A DNA stretch of 32,891 nucleotides from Kutzneria sp. 744 (GCF_000568255.1 NZ_KK037166.1:1522878-1555768), one strand, 5' to 3'; positions 1 to 7,700 are shown, counted from the stretch's first letter. The notes: a model not told the origin generated them from the letters alone. Made by a program: numbers and translations.

Positions 1-723
1 GTAGCGCGAGGCCGCCGGGTACTCCACGCCGTAGCCGGAGTCACCGGAGCTCACCGTCACCGCGACACCGGGGTGGTTGTAGTACGTGTCGGCCGACGTC
101 TCGGTCGAGAACTCCGCGCCGCCGTAGCTGTTCGACACGGCGATCGCCCCGAGCCGCACGGCCGTGTTGACCGAGGTGCCCAGGGCCGCGATGGAGGCGG
201 AACTGGCCTCCACCAACAGGATGTGGCACTGAGGGCAGACCGCCGAGACCATGTCCAGATCCAGCGAGATCTCCTCGGCCCAGCCGGTGTTGCCGGCCGG
301 CAGCGGGCTCGCCGCGCCGTTCTGGTTGACCTTCTTGAAGCAGCCGTTGGCCGTGGTGCAGGCCGGAATGCCGAACGTGGACCGGTAGGTCGCCAGGTCG
401 GATTCCGCCTTGGGGTCGTCGTAGGCGTCCACGATCGCCACCGTCAGGCCGCCACCGCCGGACGAGGGCAGTTTGTACGCCGAGCGCAGGTTGGCCGGGG
501 ACAGTCCCGACGGCGCCAGCGGGGAGAACGAGCGGGCCGCGGAATCGGTGCGCAGCAATGCCTTGCACGCCGCGAAGCCCGGTGCGGGCCGCTCGGCGCA
601 GGAACGGACGGTGGTGATCGTCGGAGCCGATTGTGTCTGGGCAACCGCCGCCGTGCCGCCTAATGCCATCGCGCTGGCCCACAGCGCGACGACAGCGAGG
701 ATTCTCAGGGGGATCTTGGTCAC
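1..723 (-). CDS. Secreted sedolisin-family (S53) serine peptidase, 3' part outside window
   Basis: The reading frame is open from GTG at 723 to the window edge (241 codons seen). The GTG has a GGAGGT ribosome site 5 nt upstream. Residues 1-30 form a signal peptide (VTKIPLR, hydrophobic core, AVAQ), so the enzyme should be exported. The catalytic domain begins directly after about 40 residues (SPANLRSAYKL). The S53 acid pair is visible in EEISLDLD (E-x3-D), followed by CPQCHILLVEA and the oxyanion aspartate in SGDSGYG. The catalytic GTS serine lies beyond the window. It is a close paralogue of the neighbour at 862-2007, with long stretches identical even at nucleotide level, so a tandem duplication is likely. 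No Pro-kumamolisin prodomain is present. S53 enzymes cleave proteins, often at acidic pH; the substrate is unknown. Confidence 0.88.
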   Translation of the reverse strand, partial: MTKIPLRILAVVALWASAMALGGTAAVAQTQSAPTITTVRSCAERPAPGFAACKALLRTDSAARSFSPLAPSGLSPANLRSAYKLPSSGGGGLTVAIVDAYDDPKAESDLATYRSTFGIPACTTANGCFKKVNQNGAASPLPAGNTGWAEEISLDLDMVSAVCPQCHILLVEASSASIAALGTSVNTAVRLGAIAVSNSYGGAEFSTETSADTYYNHPGVAVTVSSGDSGYGVEYPAASRY

Positions 724-827
724 CGGTACCTCCACAGGGAGTGCGGGACAAAGCTCCCCGACGGTAGGCAGTCGGTCACCGTGGGCCAATAGCCAGAATG
801 CGGGACCCTGGCTCCGAAACGGGCAAA

Positions 828-855
828 ACGCCGGGCGGGTGCGCCCGCCCGGCGT
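828..855 (-). terminator. Intrinsic terminator after the S53 gene at 862-2007
   Basis: A perfect 12-bp stem (828-839 with 844-855, core GCCGGGCGGG) has a 4-nt loop. It lies 6 nt beyond the TGA stop at 862. Read on the minus strand, the stem is followed by a run of four T, the textbook form of a rho-independent terminator. It separates the two tandem peptidase genes into independent transcripts, with the rest of the 138-bp gap left for the promoter of the upstream paralogue. Confidence 0.8.
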
Positions 856-861
856 CGTCCG

Positions 862-2007
862 TCAGAAGGCCCCTGTGCCGTTCGGCGTACCGAGACCCGT
901 GGGCCCGTCATAGCCGGTCTTGGCGGTGCACAGGTACGTGCCGCCGCAACTGCCGTTGGAGCCGCTCGTCACGTCGAACAGCGAACCGGTGTGCGAGTAC
1001 GCCAGCGAGGCCGGCACGCCACTGACGTTGCCGGACAGGGCGTAGACCGAGGCCACGATCGGCGACGCGACACTCGTGCCGCCGAAGACCAGCCAGCCCG
1101 ACTCGCCGTAGCTGTCGTAGACGGCGACGCCCGTGGCCGGGTCGGCCACCGCGGACACGTCCGCGACCGTGCGACGCGAGCAGCTGGTGTCCTTCTGCCA
1201 CGTCGGCTTGGGCTCGTAGGCCGAGCAGCCCGAACCCGCGCCGCTCCACGCGGTCTCGGTCCAGCCGCGGGTGCCTCCGCCGGCCGTGAGATGCGTGCCG
1301 CCGACCGCCGTGACGTAGCGGGAGGCCGCCGGGTACTCCACGCCGTAGCCGGAGTCGCCGGAGCTGACCGTGATCGCCACACCCGGGTGGTTGTAGTAGG
1401 TGTCATAGCTGGTCTCGGCCGAGGACTCGCCGCCGCCGTAGCTGTTGGACACCGCGGTGGCGCCCAGCTTGACCGCCTCGTTCACGGCCGTGCCCAGGTT
1501 GGCGTAGGACGCCGAAGTGGCCTCCACCAACAGGATGTGGCACTGCGGGCAGACCGCCGAGACCATGTCCAGGTCGAGCGAGATCTCCTCGCTCCAGCCG
1601 GTGTCGCCGGTCGGGTAGCTGGTGCCGCCGGTCTGGTTGACCTTCTTGAAGCAGCCGTTGGCCGTGGTGCAGGCCGGCAGCCCGAAGTTCGACCGGTAGG
1701 TGCCCAGGTCCTTCTCGGCGTTCGGGTCGTCCTGGGCGTCGACGATCGCGACCGTCTTGCCCGCGCCGCCGGCCGACAGCTTGTAGGCCGACTGGAGGTT
1801 GGCCGGGGTCAGGCCCGACACGGCCGGCCCGAACGACCGGGCGCCGGCGTCGGTGCGACGCAGCGCCGTGCAGGCGGCGTAGCCGGGGGCCGGCGTGGCC
1901 GCGCAGGAGTGGACCGTGGTGACGGTCGTTTGCGCCGATGCGACGCCGGCGGTGGCCAGCGCCGTGGCCGCCATCGCGGCGGCGGCCAGCAGGGACAGGA
2001 GTTTCAC
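862..2007 (-). CDS. Secreted sedolisin-family (S53) serine peptidase
   Basis: 381 residues from GTG at 2007, with GGAGGT 3 nt upstream. Signal peptide about 1-25 (MKLLSLL...ATAGVASA). Then comes a short linker with two cysteines (about residues 35 and 46) and the catalytic fold starting at LTPANLQSAY (about 66). The S53 triad is visible: Glu141 and Asp145 in EISLD, oxyanion Asp218 in SGDSG, and Ser312 in GGTSVASP. The domain ends with the family signature GPTGLGTPNG. Further cysteine pairs (CTTANGC, CPQC, SCGGTYLC) suggest disulfides in the exported protein. Classical sedolisins carry a prodomain of about 180 residues; here it is absent, so either folding does not need it or another factor supplies it. 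Role inferred: extracellular protein degradation. Confidence 0.92.
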   Translation of the reverse strand: MKLLSLLAAAAMAATALATAGVASAQTTVTTVHSCAATPAPGYAACTALRRTDAGARSFGPAVSGLTPANLQSAYKLSAGGAGKTVAIVDAQDDPNAEKDLGTYRSNFGLPACTTANGCFKKVNQTGGTSYPTGDTGWSEEISLDLDMVSAVCPQCHILLVEATSASYANLGTAVNEAVKLGATAVSNSYGGGESSAETSYDTYYNHPGVAITVSSGDSGYGVEYPAASRYVTAVGGTHLTAGGGTRGWTETAWSGAGSGCSAYEPKPTWQKDTSCSRRTVADVSAVADPATGVAVYDSYGESGWLVFGGTSVASPIVASVYALSGNVSGVPASLAYSHTGSLFDVTSGSNGSCGGTYLCTAKTGYDGPTGLGTPNGTGAF

Positions 2008-2170
2008 AGGACCTCCACGCAGGGTGTGGGGGGTGAAGAGCGCCGGGTGGGCGCTACCTGAACGTAACTACGCGGTTCCGGACAGCCAACGCGGGAAAAC
2101 CCTCGGTCCGATGACCCGACCCCTACGTTCGGACAAACGGGCCGGTGCCGGGCACCCCGAAGGCCGGTCC

Positions 2171-2185
2171 TACCATCGACTCGTG
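2171..2185 (+). promoter_or_regulatory. Likely leaderless promoter of ctaA (-10 TACCAT)
   Basis: TACCAT at 2171-2176 fits the actinobacterial -10 pattern TAnnnT. It stands 6 nt before the GTG start at 2183, and no ribosome site precedes that start. Transcription would begin at or next to the start codon. No clear -35 element was found. Confidence 0.5.
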
Positions 2186-3157
2186 TCAACCCCCTCGCTG
2201 CTGTCCCGCGTCCCGTCCCCCAGCCGCGCCGTGCAGCGCGTCATCGCCGGGGCCGCGGTTGTCGGACAGGTCGGCCTCGCCGTCACCGGCGCCGTGGTGC
2301 GGGTCACCGAGTCCGGGCTGGGCTGCACCACGTGGCCGCAGTGCCAGCCGGGCAGCCTGGTGCCCGTCACCGACCCGGTCGGCGGCCAGGCGCACCAGTG
2401 GATCGAGTTCGGCAACCGGCTGCTCGGCGGCGGGCTCGGCGTCGTGTCGGCGCTGTGCGTGCTGATGGCGCTGTTCGCGAACCCGAGGCGGCGTCGGGTG
2501 ATCGTGCTGGCGCTGATGATGCCGCTGGGAGTGGTGGCGCAGGCCGTGATCGGCGGCATCACCGTCCTCACCGGACTCCAGTGGTGGAGCGTCGCCCCGC
2601 ACTTCCTGGCCTCGATGCCGCTGATCTGGTTGGCAGTGCTGTTGTTCCGCGCCGTCGGCGAGGGCGACGAGCCGGTCCGGCCGCTGCTCCCCCGCCCGCT
2701 GCTCGGCCTTCAGCTGGGGCAGGCCATCGCCGTCGGCGTGATCCTCATCGCCGGCACGCTGGTGACCGCCGCCGGCCCGCATGCCGGCGACATCCGCACC
2801 CCCCGCCTCGACATTCCCGTGTCCACCCTGGCCCAGATCCACGCCGACCTGGTGTTCCTGCTGATCGGCTCGCTGTTCGCGCTGGGCTTCGGCATGCGGA
2901 TCAAGGACGCCACCGCCGTGCAGTGGCGCCGCTACTGGACGCTGGTCGGCGTGGTGCTGGCCCAGGCGCTGGTCGGCCTGGTGCAGTACTGGACCGGCGT
3001 GCCCGACATCCTGGTGCTGGTGCACGTGTTCGGCGTGACGCTGGTGCTGATCGCCGCCGCCTCGCTGTGGGTGGCCAGCCGCGACCGTGGCCCGGCTCCT
3101 GTCGCTGTGACCTCGAAGCCGGCCGCCGTGGAGGAGCCGGAGTTGGCCGCCCGCTAG
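2183..3157 (+). CDS. ctaA: Heme A synthase (COX15/CtaA family)
   Basis: 324 residues from GTG at 2183, a multi-pass membrane protein. It oxidises the C8 methyl of heme O to the formyl group of heme A for aa3-type cytochrome oxidase, in the cytoplasmic membrane. Visible family features: ESGLGC-TTWPQC with the extracytoplasmic cysteine pair (Cys48, Cys54), HQWIEFGNRLLGG with Glu75, and histidines in the helices at His140 (APHFLASMPL), His220 (IHADL) and His281 (VHVFG). The position that is His in many CtaA proteins (EY-x-HR) is Asn here (EFGNR), a variant I recall from actinobacterial members. The start was chosen by the leaderless -10 and because upstream residues do not match the family. Its stop codon overlaps that of the convergent FAD gene. 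Confidence 0.93.
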   Translation: MSTPSLLSRVPSPSRAVQRVIAGAAVVGQVGLAVTGAVVRVTESGLGCTTWPQCQPGSLVPVTDPVGGQAHQWIEFGNRLLGGGLGVVSALCVLMALFANPRRRRVIVLALMMPLGVVAQAVIGGITVLTGLQWWSVAPHFLASMPLIWLAVLLFRAVGEGDEPVRPLLPRPLLGLQLGQAIAVGVILIAGTLVTAAGPHAGDIRTPRLDIPVSTLAQIHADLVFLLIGSLFALGFGMRIKDATAVQWRRYWTLVGVVLAQALVGLVQYWTGVPDILVLVHVFGVTLVLIAAASLWVASRDRGPAPVAVTSKPAAVEEPELAAR

Positions 3158-4260
3158 CTCTTCTCGGCCTGGGTGAAGAACTTCAGCATGTCCTCCAGCG
3201 TCAATCCCTTGGCCGCCTCGGTTTCGGCGGCGACCTCGGCGCTGCGGGCGAACATCGTCACCTCGTAGTCGGCCAGCGCGGCCTCGACGTCGTCGGGGTG
3301 AGCGACCAGCGTGAGGCCGAGCTCGGCGCCGTCGAGCATGGCCAGGTTCGCGCCCTCGCCGTTCGGGGCCGTGACGTGGGCCGCGTCGCCGACCAGCGTC
3401 ACCCCCGGCACGCGGTCCCAGCTGTGGCCGACCGGCAGCGTGAAGTGTGGGCGGAACACCGGTGGCGTGTCGCCCTCGGTGATCAGCGCGGTGAGTTCCG
3501 GGGCCCAGCCGTCGAATTCCGCCGCGATCCGGGCGGTGGTCGCCGCGGCGTCGGTGAAGTCGATGGCCTCGAACCATTCCATGGTCCGCGTGAGGACCAC
3601 ATACGTGTGCAGGGTGTCGCCGCTCTCCCGGTGGGCGTGGATCTCCGTGCCGTCCCGGGGCGCGATCAGCGAGCCGCCGCCGACGGCCTTGGCGGCGGCC
3701 GGATGCCGGGTGTCGGCGTTGTAGAGGTACGTCTCGACGAAGGCCGTGCCGGCGTACCGGGGCACGGCGTCGGACAGCAGGGGCCGGATCCGTGACCAGG
3801 TGCCGTCCGCGCCGACCAGCAGATCCGTGACGACGGTGCTGCCGTCGGCGAAGGTCACCTCGTGCTTGTCCCCGGCCCGGGCGGCGCTCTCGACCTTGCG
3901 CCCCCACTTCACGGCACCGGCCGGGAGGGAGTCGAGCAGCATCTGCCGCAGGTCGGCGCGCTGGATCTCGGGGCGGCCACCGGTGCCGTCGTCGCCCTGT
4001 TCGAGCAGGACCGTGCCGTCCGGGTCGAGAACCCGCATCGCCTGGCGGCCTTCGAGGATGCGGCTGCGGAACTCGGTCATCAGGCCGGCGGCCTCGACCG
4101 CGATCTGGCCGTTGTAGTCGTGGATGTCGAGCATGCCGCCCTGGGCGCGGGCGGTCGGCGAGGGCTCCGCCTCGTAGACCGTGGCCTCGATGCCGTGGAC
4201 GTGCAGGACGCGGGCCAGGGTGAGGCCGCCGAGTCCGGCGCCGATGATCGTGATGTTCAT
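3154..4260 (-). CDS. FAD-dependent monooxygenase, TetX-like
   Basis: 368 residues of the group A flavin monooxygenase fold. The FAD Rossmann motif GAGLGG is at residues 7-12. The DG motif (VGADGTWSRIRP) contacts NAD(P)H and FAD, and the GD motif is LVGDAAHVTAPNGEGANLA. Both GGMLDIHDYNGQIA and the PNGEGANLAMLDGAELG block resemble Tet(X) and its soil relatives. The expected reaction is NADPH-dependent hydroxylation of an aromatic or polyketide-like substrate. Tetracycline resistance cannot be inferred from resemblance alone. A GGAG ribosome site lies 7 nt upstream of the ATG. The gene lies 70 nt downstream of the TetR regulator on the same strand and is probably controlled by it. Confidence 0.88.
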   Translation of the reverse strand: MNITIIGAGLGGLTLARVLHVHGIEATVYEAEPSPTARAQGGMLDIHDYNGQIAVEAAGLMTEFRSRILEGRQAMRVLDPDGTVLLEQGDDGTGGRPEIQRADLRQMLLDSLPAGAVKWGRKVESAARAGDKHEVTFADGSTVVTDLLVGADGTWSRIRPLLSDAVPRYAGTAFVETYLYNADTRHPAAAKAVGGGSLIAPRDGTEIHAHRESGDTLHTYVVLTRTMEWFEAIDFTDAAATTARIAAEFDGWAPELTALITEGDTPPVFRPHFTLPVGHSWDRVPGVTLVGDAAHVTAPNGEGANLAMLDGAELGLTLVAHPDDVEAALADYEVTMFARSAEVAAETEAAKGLTLEDMLKFFTQAEKS

Positions 4261-4330
4261 GGGTGACTCCGTTTCCGGGCAGGCTGGATCGCGCGCCGTC
4301 CCCGGGACGGCGCGGCTGGTGGTGCTGGGG

Positions 4331-4936
4331 TCAGAAGTGCCGGTCCAGGTCGTCGAACATCGCCTCGACCACCGGCGTCAGCTCGTCGACCACGACGTCG
4401 TGCGGCGTCCCGGCGAGCACGCCCTGGCCGATGCGGTCGGTCATCAGCTGGAGGGCCTTCATGATCGCCGCCGCGTGCACCCTCGCGACCGCGGGATGCA
4501 CATCGGGACACGTCTCGGTGATCGCCTCGGCCACGGTCTCGGCGTGGTTGTCGCGCATTTCGAGGACGTAGCGGCGGATCGTGGGGCTGCTGGCGCAGAT
4601 TGCCGGCAGCTCACCGCGCGTCTGCTCCGGCGTGACCCGGCGATGTCGTTCCAGGTCCGCCTCGGCGATCTCGCGCAGGGCGCCGGCCGGGCTCATGCCT
4701 GCGGGCCGCTCGCGGACCATCCGGGGGTAGCGCTCGCTGAACTCCTCGGCCCGATCGAGCACGAGGTCCTGCTTGGCCGGGAAGTAGTTGTAGACCGTCT
4801 GGTCCGACACCTCCGCCGCCCGCGCGACGTCCACGACCGACACCTGGTCGTAGCCGTGCTCGCCGAACAACCGCGCCGCGGTGTCGACGATGTGTTGACG
4901 CGTCAGCGCCTTCTTGCGCTCCCTGAGCCCGGCCAT
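4331..4936 (-). CDS. TetR/AcrR-family transcriptional regulator
   Basis: 201 residues. The N-terminal helix-turn-helix runs about residues 10-55 (RQHIVDTAARLFGEHGYDQVSVVDVARAAEVSDQTVYNYFPAKQDL), the standard TetR pattern ending in YNYFPxKxDL. The remaining 140 residues form the ligand-binding and dimer domain typical of the family. It is the first gene of a two-gene unit with the FAD monooxygenase and likely represses that unit until a ligand binds. The ATG follows a candidate -10 (TAGGCT) by 6 nt and has no proper ribosome site, so the mRNA may be leaderless. Direct repeats overlap its promoter. Confidence 0.93.
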   Translation of the reverse strand: MAGLRERKKALTRQHIVDTAARLFGEHGYDQVSVVDVARAAEVSDQTVYNYFPAKQDLVLDRAEEFSERYPRMVRERPAGMSPAGALREIAEADLERHRRVTPEQTRGELPAICASSPTIRRYVLEMRDNHAETVAEAITETCPDVHPAVARVHAAAIMKALQLMTDRIGQGVLAGTPHDVVVDELTPVVEAMFDDLDRHF

Positions 4937-4942
4937 GCCCTC

Positions 4943-4989
4943 AGCCTAGCCCAGAATTTTTGGTCGCGCCAAAGTTTTGTGTGCGCCAA
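4943..4989 (-). promoter_or_regulatory. tetR promoter with candidate operator repeats
   Basis: Read on the minus strand, TTGGCG (4972-4967) and TAGGCT (4948-4943) are separated by 18 bp, and the ATG follows the -10 by 6 nt. GCGCCAA occurs twice on the plus strand (4966 and 4983), 17 bp apart. The inner copy is also part of TTTGG-N5-CCAAA (4959-4973). This placement over the -35 suits autorepression by the TetR protein. Confidence 0.5.
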
Positions 4990-4993
4990 TGTT

Positions 4994-5455
4994 TCAGTTA
5001 CGAGGCGGGGCCGGGCGGCGCATCCAGACGGCCGGCAGCTCGTCGGCCAGCCAGCCGTACATCTCGTCGATGTTGCGCAGCCGCTGCGCCCGCTGCGGAT
5101 CGCCACTGAGCAGCCGCAGCCCCGCCGCCGTCAGCTCTCGTGTGCCGGCCAGGGCGCGCAGCCGACGGTCGATCATGTCGTTCCAGCCCTGCTCGTTCAA
5201 CTTGTACTCCGCCGCCTGGCGGCCCCGGCGGGTGGTCTTGGTGACCACGCCCAGGTTGATCAGCAGGCGCACGTTCGTGCTGATCGAGCCGCTGCTGGCC
5301 TCCAGCTCCTCCGACAGCTCGGCGGCGGTGCGCTCCACCGGGTCGCAGACCAGCAGGTAGGCCAGGATGCGCCCGCCGATCAGCGGAATTCCCTCCGGCA
5401 CGAAGTGCGCCGCCATGCGCTCGATCCACACCGACAGCTGGCTCTGCGTCGCCAC
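4994..5455 (-). CDS. GbsR/MarR-type winged-helix regulator
   Basis: About 153 residues of a winged helix-turn-helix protein: GRILAYLLVCDP, then TAAELSEELEASSGSISTNVRLLINLGVVTKTTRRGRQAAEYKLN. The recognition helix is SSGSISTNVRLL and the wing contains the RRGR basic turn. This arrangement is typical of GbsR-like MarR-family proteins. A GTG at 5455 is preferred because AGGGG lies 8 nt upstream; a GTG at 5464 is also in frame but has no spaced ribosome site. It lies about 120 bp downstream of the DHA2 efflux gene on the same strand, so it may regulate that pump. The stop abuts the tetR promoter. Confidence 0.85.
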   Translation of the reverse strand: MATQSQLSVWIERMAAHFVPEGIPLIGGRILAYLLVCDPVERTAAELSEELEASSGSISTNVRLLINLGVVTKTTRRGRQAAEYKLNEQGWNDMIDRRLRALAGTRELTAAGLRLLSGDPQRAQRLRNIDEMYGWLADELPAVWMRRPAPPRN

Positions 5456-5544
5456 GCCACCCACCCCTGATCCGGTCCGACACCTCGACCAGTGCCGATC
5501 AGGCCCGCTGGCGGCCCGTGAGCCTCACCGATCAACTTCAATCG

Positions 5545-5562
5545 ACACTGAAGCCCCAGTGT
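5545..5562. promoter_or_regulatory. Inverted repeat between MFS and GbsR genes
   Basis: ACACTG-AAGCCC-CAGTGT is a perfect 6-bp inverted repeat with a 6-nt centre. A second overlapping one is CTTCA-N8-TGAAG (about 5536-5553). It lies in the gap just before the GbsR-type gene. It could be an operator for that regulator or a weak terminator for the MFS gene; no T-run follows. Confidence 0.35.
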
Positions 5563-5574
5563 ATGAGGTGAAAG

Positions 5575-6975
5575 CTAACCGCGGTCGGCGACACGCTCAC
5601 GGGGTTTCATGGTCGGGGCCGCGTCGGCGTCCCGGGTGGTGATCGCGACGGCGGCGGCGAGCAGGGCGAGGGCGGCGGCGGTGAAGAACGCGGCGCGATA
5701 GGCGATCAGACCGTCCCCGCCCGAACCGAAGGCGGCGACGACGGTGCTCAAGCCGGCCACACCGCCGGCGGCGCCGAGCTGCCGGCCCACGTTGTACAAC
5801 GCCGAGGCCTGGCCCAGCTCCTCGCCCCGGATGGTGGCGAACGCGGCGGTCTGCGTCGGCAGGAAGACAAAACCCACGCTCACGCCGGCCAGGAACATCA
5901 GCACGATGATCTGCCAACGCGGCGTGTCGACGCCGATCAGCCCCATGCAGCCGACGACCACCGCCAGCCCGAGCAGGCCCGGAAGCTGGAGCCGGCGCGG
6001 GCCGACCCGGGGGTAGATCCGGGCCACGAACTGCATGCACAGCACCACGCCCAGCGCCTCGGGAAAGGTCGTCAGGCCCGATTCCAACGGGTCGAAGCCG
6101 CGGACCGTCTGCAGGAACAGGGGCATCAGGTAGAGCAGGCCGAGGAACGCCGCCGAGTTCAGGACCGTCACGCCGCCGTGCGTGCGAAACGGGCGGTTGT
6201 GCAGCAGTCGGAGGTTCAGCAGCGGCGCCTCGGCCCGCAGCTCCACGCGCACCATCGTGACCAGCAGGCCCACGCCCAACAGGCCGCTGACGATCACGTC
6301 CGGCTCGGTCCACCCGCGGTCCGGGCCCTCGCTCAGCGCGTACATCGCCGCCGCGAACCCGAAGCCCGACAACAGGAAGCCGCGAACGTCGAAGCGCCGC
6401 GGGGCGGTGTCGGCCGTGCGGACCAGGAACAGCACCCCGAACAGGAACGCCAGCACGCCGATCGGGATGTTCACCAGGAACACGTACCGCCAGGACAGCC
6501 GGACCGTGAGCAGGCCGCCCAGCACCGGGCCCGAGGCCGGGGCGATGATCGTGACCAGGTTCATCAGCCGGGTCGCCCGTGGCCGCTCGATCGGCGGGAA
6601 CGTGCGCAGCACCATGGTCATGCCCACCGGCACCAGCAGGCCGCCGCCGGCGCCCTGCACCACCCGGAACAGCACCAGCTCCGGCAGGCTCTGGGCCAGG
6701 CCGCACAGGCCCGAGGCCGCCACGAACAGCGCCAGCGCCGTGAGGAACACCCTCTTCACGCCGTACCGCTCGGCCAGCCAGCCCGAGGCCGGCATGAACA
6801 CCGCCAGGCTCAGCAGATAGCCGATGACCACCGCGTGGCCCTGCTCCGGCTGCACGTCGAAGCGCCGGGCGATCGCCGGCAGCGCCACGTTCACCACCGT
6901 GCCGTCCAAGATCGACATGAACACCGCCGCGATGTAGACCACGGGCACGACGATCTTCTGGCTCAGCTGCGGCAC
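5575..6975 (-). CDS. MFS drug efflux transporter, DHA2 (EmrB/QacA) family
   Basis: About 466 residues with the hydrophobic pattern of 12-14 membrane helices. Motifs seen: D1 in helix 1 (LDGTVVNVALP), motif A in loop 2-3 (GWLAERYGVKRVF), RVVQGAGGGLLVPVG in helix 4, and the antiporter motif C in helix 5 (APASGPVLGGLL). These define the DHA2 proton-drug antiporters, which export diverse hydrophobic compounds. Start: GTG at 6975 has GGAGG 7-8 nt upstream. The ATG at 6993 would merely translate the ribosome site as MVGGGS. It may form a unit with the GbsR-type gene downstream. The substrate is not predictable. Confidence 0.92.
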   Translation of the reverse strand: MPQLSQKIVVPVVYIAAVFMSILDGTVVNVALPAIARRFDVQPEQGHAVVIGYLLSLAVFMPASGWLAERYGVKRVFLTALALFVAASGLCGLAQSLPELVLFRVVQGAGGGLLVPVGMTMVLRTFPPIERPRATRLMNLVTIIAPASGPVLGGLLTVRLSWRYVFLVNIPIGVLAFLFGVLFLVRTADTAPRRFDVRGFLLSGFGFAAAMYALSEGPDRGWTEPDVIVSGLLGVGLLVTMVRVELRAEAPLLNLRLLHNRPFRTHGGVTVLNSAAFLGLLYLMPLFLQTVRGFDPLESGLTTFPEALGVVLCMQFVARIYPRVGPRRLQLPGLLGLAVVVGCMGLIGVDTPRWQIIVLMFLAGVSVGFVFLPTQTAAFATIRGEELGQASALYNVGRQLGAAGGVAGLSTVVAAFGSGGDGLIAYRAAFFTAAALALLAAAVAITTRDADAAPTMKPRERVADRG

Positions 6976-7005
6976 CGATCCCCCTCCTACCATCCCTCGT
7001 CTGGC

Positions 7006-7031
7006 ACCTTACGCACAGCGAGCGCGCTCGC
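7006..7031 (-). promoter_or_regulatory. MFS promoter with 14-bp palindrome
   Basis: On the minus strand TAAGGT (7011-7006) fits the -10 pattern. GCGAGCGCGCTCGC at 7018-7031 is a perfect 14-bp palindrome sitting in the -35/-10 spacer, where a repressor would block polymerase. This fits an operator for the efflux gene; the GbsR-type protein downstream is the nearest candidate. Confidence 0.4.
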
Positions 7032-7140
7032 GGACCAGCCGAAGGGGTGGGTGGATGAACGGGCAGGCGCGGGCCCGGTCAAGGCGAACTTCGACGGCCA
7101 GGGCCCGACGACCCATCCGGGCGCCCGTCCCGGGCGGTGA

Positions 7141-7680
7141 TCACTCGGCAGTTGCCGGACGGTAGCGGACGCGGGCCGCCGCCGTGGGGTCGTCGTGGTC
7201 GAGGCGGTGCAGACGGATCGGCGCGCCCCCGGGCTTGTGATAGAGCCGGACCCCGTCACCGAGCAGCACCGGCACCACGTGGATGTCGATCTCGTCGATC
7301 AGGCCCAGCCCCAGGAGCTGGGCCCCGATGTCGGGCGAGAACACCATGATGTCCTTGCCGCCGGCCGCGTCCAGGGCGATGCGCACCGCCTCGGCCGGAT
7401 CGCAGTCGAGGAAGGTGACGTCGCCGGCGGGCGTGGCGTCCTCGGGGTGGTGGGTGAGCACGAAGATCGGCCCCTTCCACGCCCCGCCCCACGGGCGGTG
7501 CTTGCCCACGGTCGCATCCCAGCCGGCCCGGCCGCCGAGGACCGCGCCCGTGCCCGCGATGTAGCCGTCGATCACGCCCGGCCCGACGCTGAACCCGGTC
7601 ATCCAGTGCATCTCGTGGTTCGGACCGGCCACGAAGCCGTCCAGGGACATCGCGAAGGTCCACAGCACCTTGGCGGTCAA
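7141..7680 (-). CDS. RibD_C / dihydrofolate-reductase-like protein
   Basis: 179 residues. The N-terminal strand KVLWTFAMSLDGFVAGP is the family signature (xxSLDGxxxGP). The central GTGAVLGGRAGWD and GKDIMVFSPDIGAQLLGLGLIDEIDIHVVPVLLGDG match the nucleotide-binding and C-terminal parts of the RibD C-terminal domain. Members reduce pterin-like or flavin-precursor substrates with NADPH, but most actinobacterial stand-alone copies have no known substrate. The only in-frame start giving a full-length N-terminus is TTG at 7680. The strong AGGAGG (7695-7700) is 14 nt from it and instead serves an ATG of a three-codon frame (7688-7677) whose TGA overlaps the TTG. See the finding on this arrangement. 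Confidence 0.83.
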   Translation of the reverse strand: MTAKVLWTFAMSLDGFVAGPNHEMHWMTGFSVGPGVIDGYIAGTGAVLGGRAGWDATVGKHRPWGGAWKGPIFVLTHHPEDATPAGDVTFLDCDPAEAVRIALDAAGGKDIMVFSPDIGAQLLGLGLIDEIDIHVVPVLLGDGVRLYHKPGGAPIRLHRLDHDDPTAAARVRYRPATAE

Positions 7681-7700
7681 TCGGTCATCGGTCGCCTCCT
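7677..7700 (-). promoter_or_regulatory. Ribosome site plus three-codon mini-ORF before a TTG start
   Basis: AGGAGG (7700-7695) is spaced 6 nt from ATG (7688). That frame reads ATG ACC GAT TGA. The stop shares bases with the TTG start of the DHFR-like gene (ATTGA). Termination-reinitiation would place ribosomes on the TTG. Confidence 0.5.

Noticed and set aside
1895-2182. N-terminal extension of ctaA back to 1895
   Set aside because: The extra residues are antisense to the S53 signal region and do not match the family. The -10 box and GTG 2183 define the start.
3154-4260. Calling the FAD monooxygenase a tetracycline-resistance gene
   Set aside because: Only the general TetX-like motifs are seen; many such enzymes act on other substrates.
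6976-6993. ATG at 6993 as the start of the DHA2 pump
   Set aside because: The six codons between it and GTG 6975 are the ribosome site itself (GGAGG) and would encode MVGGGS.
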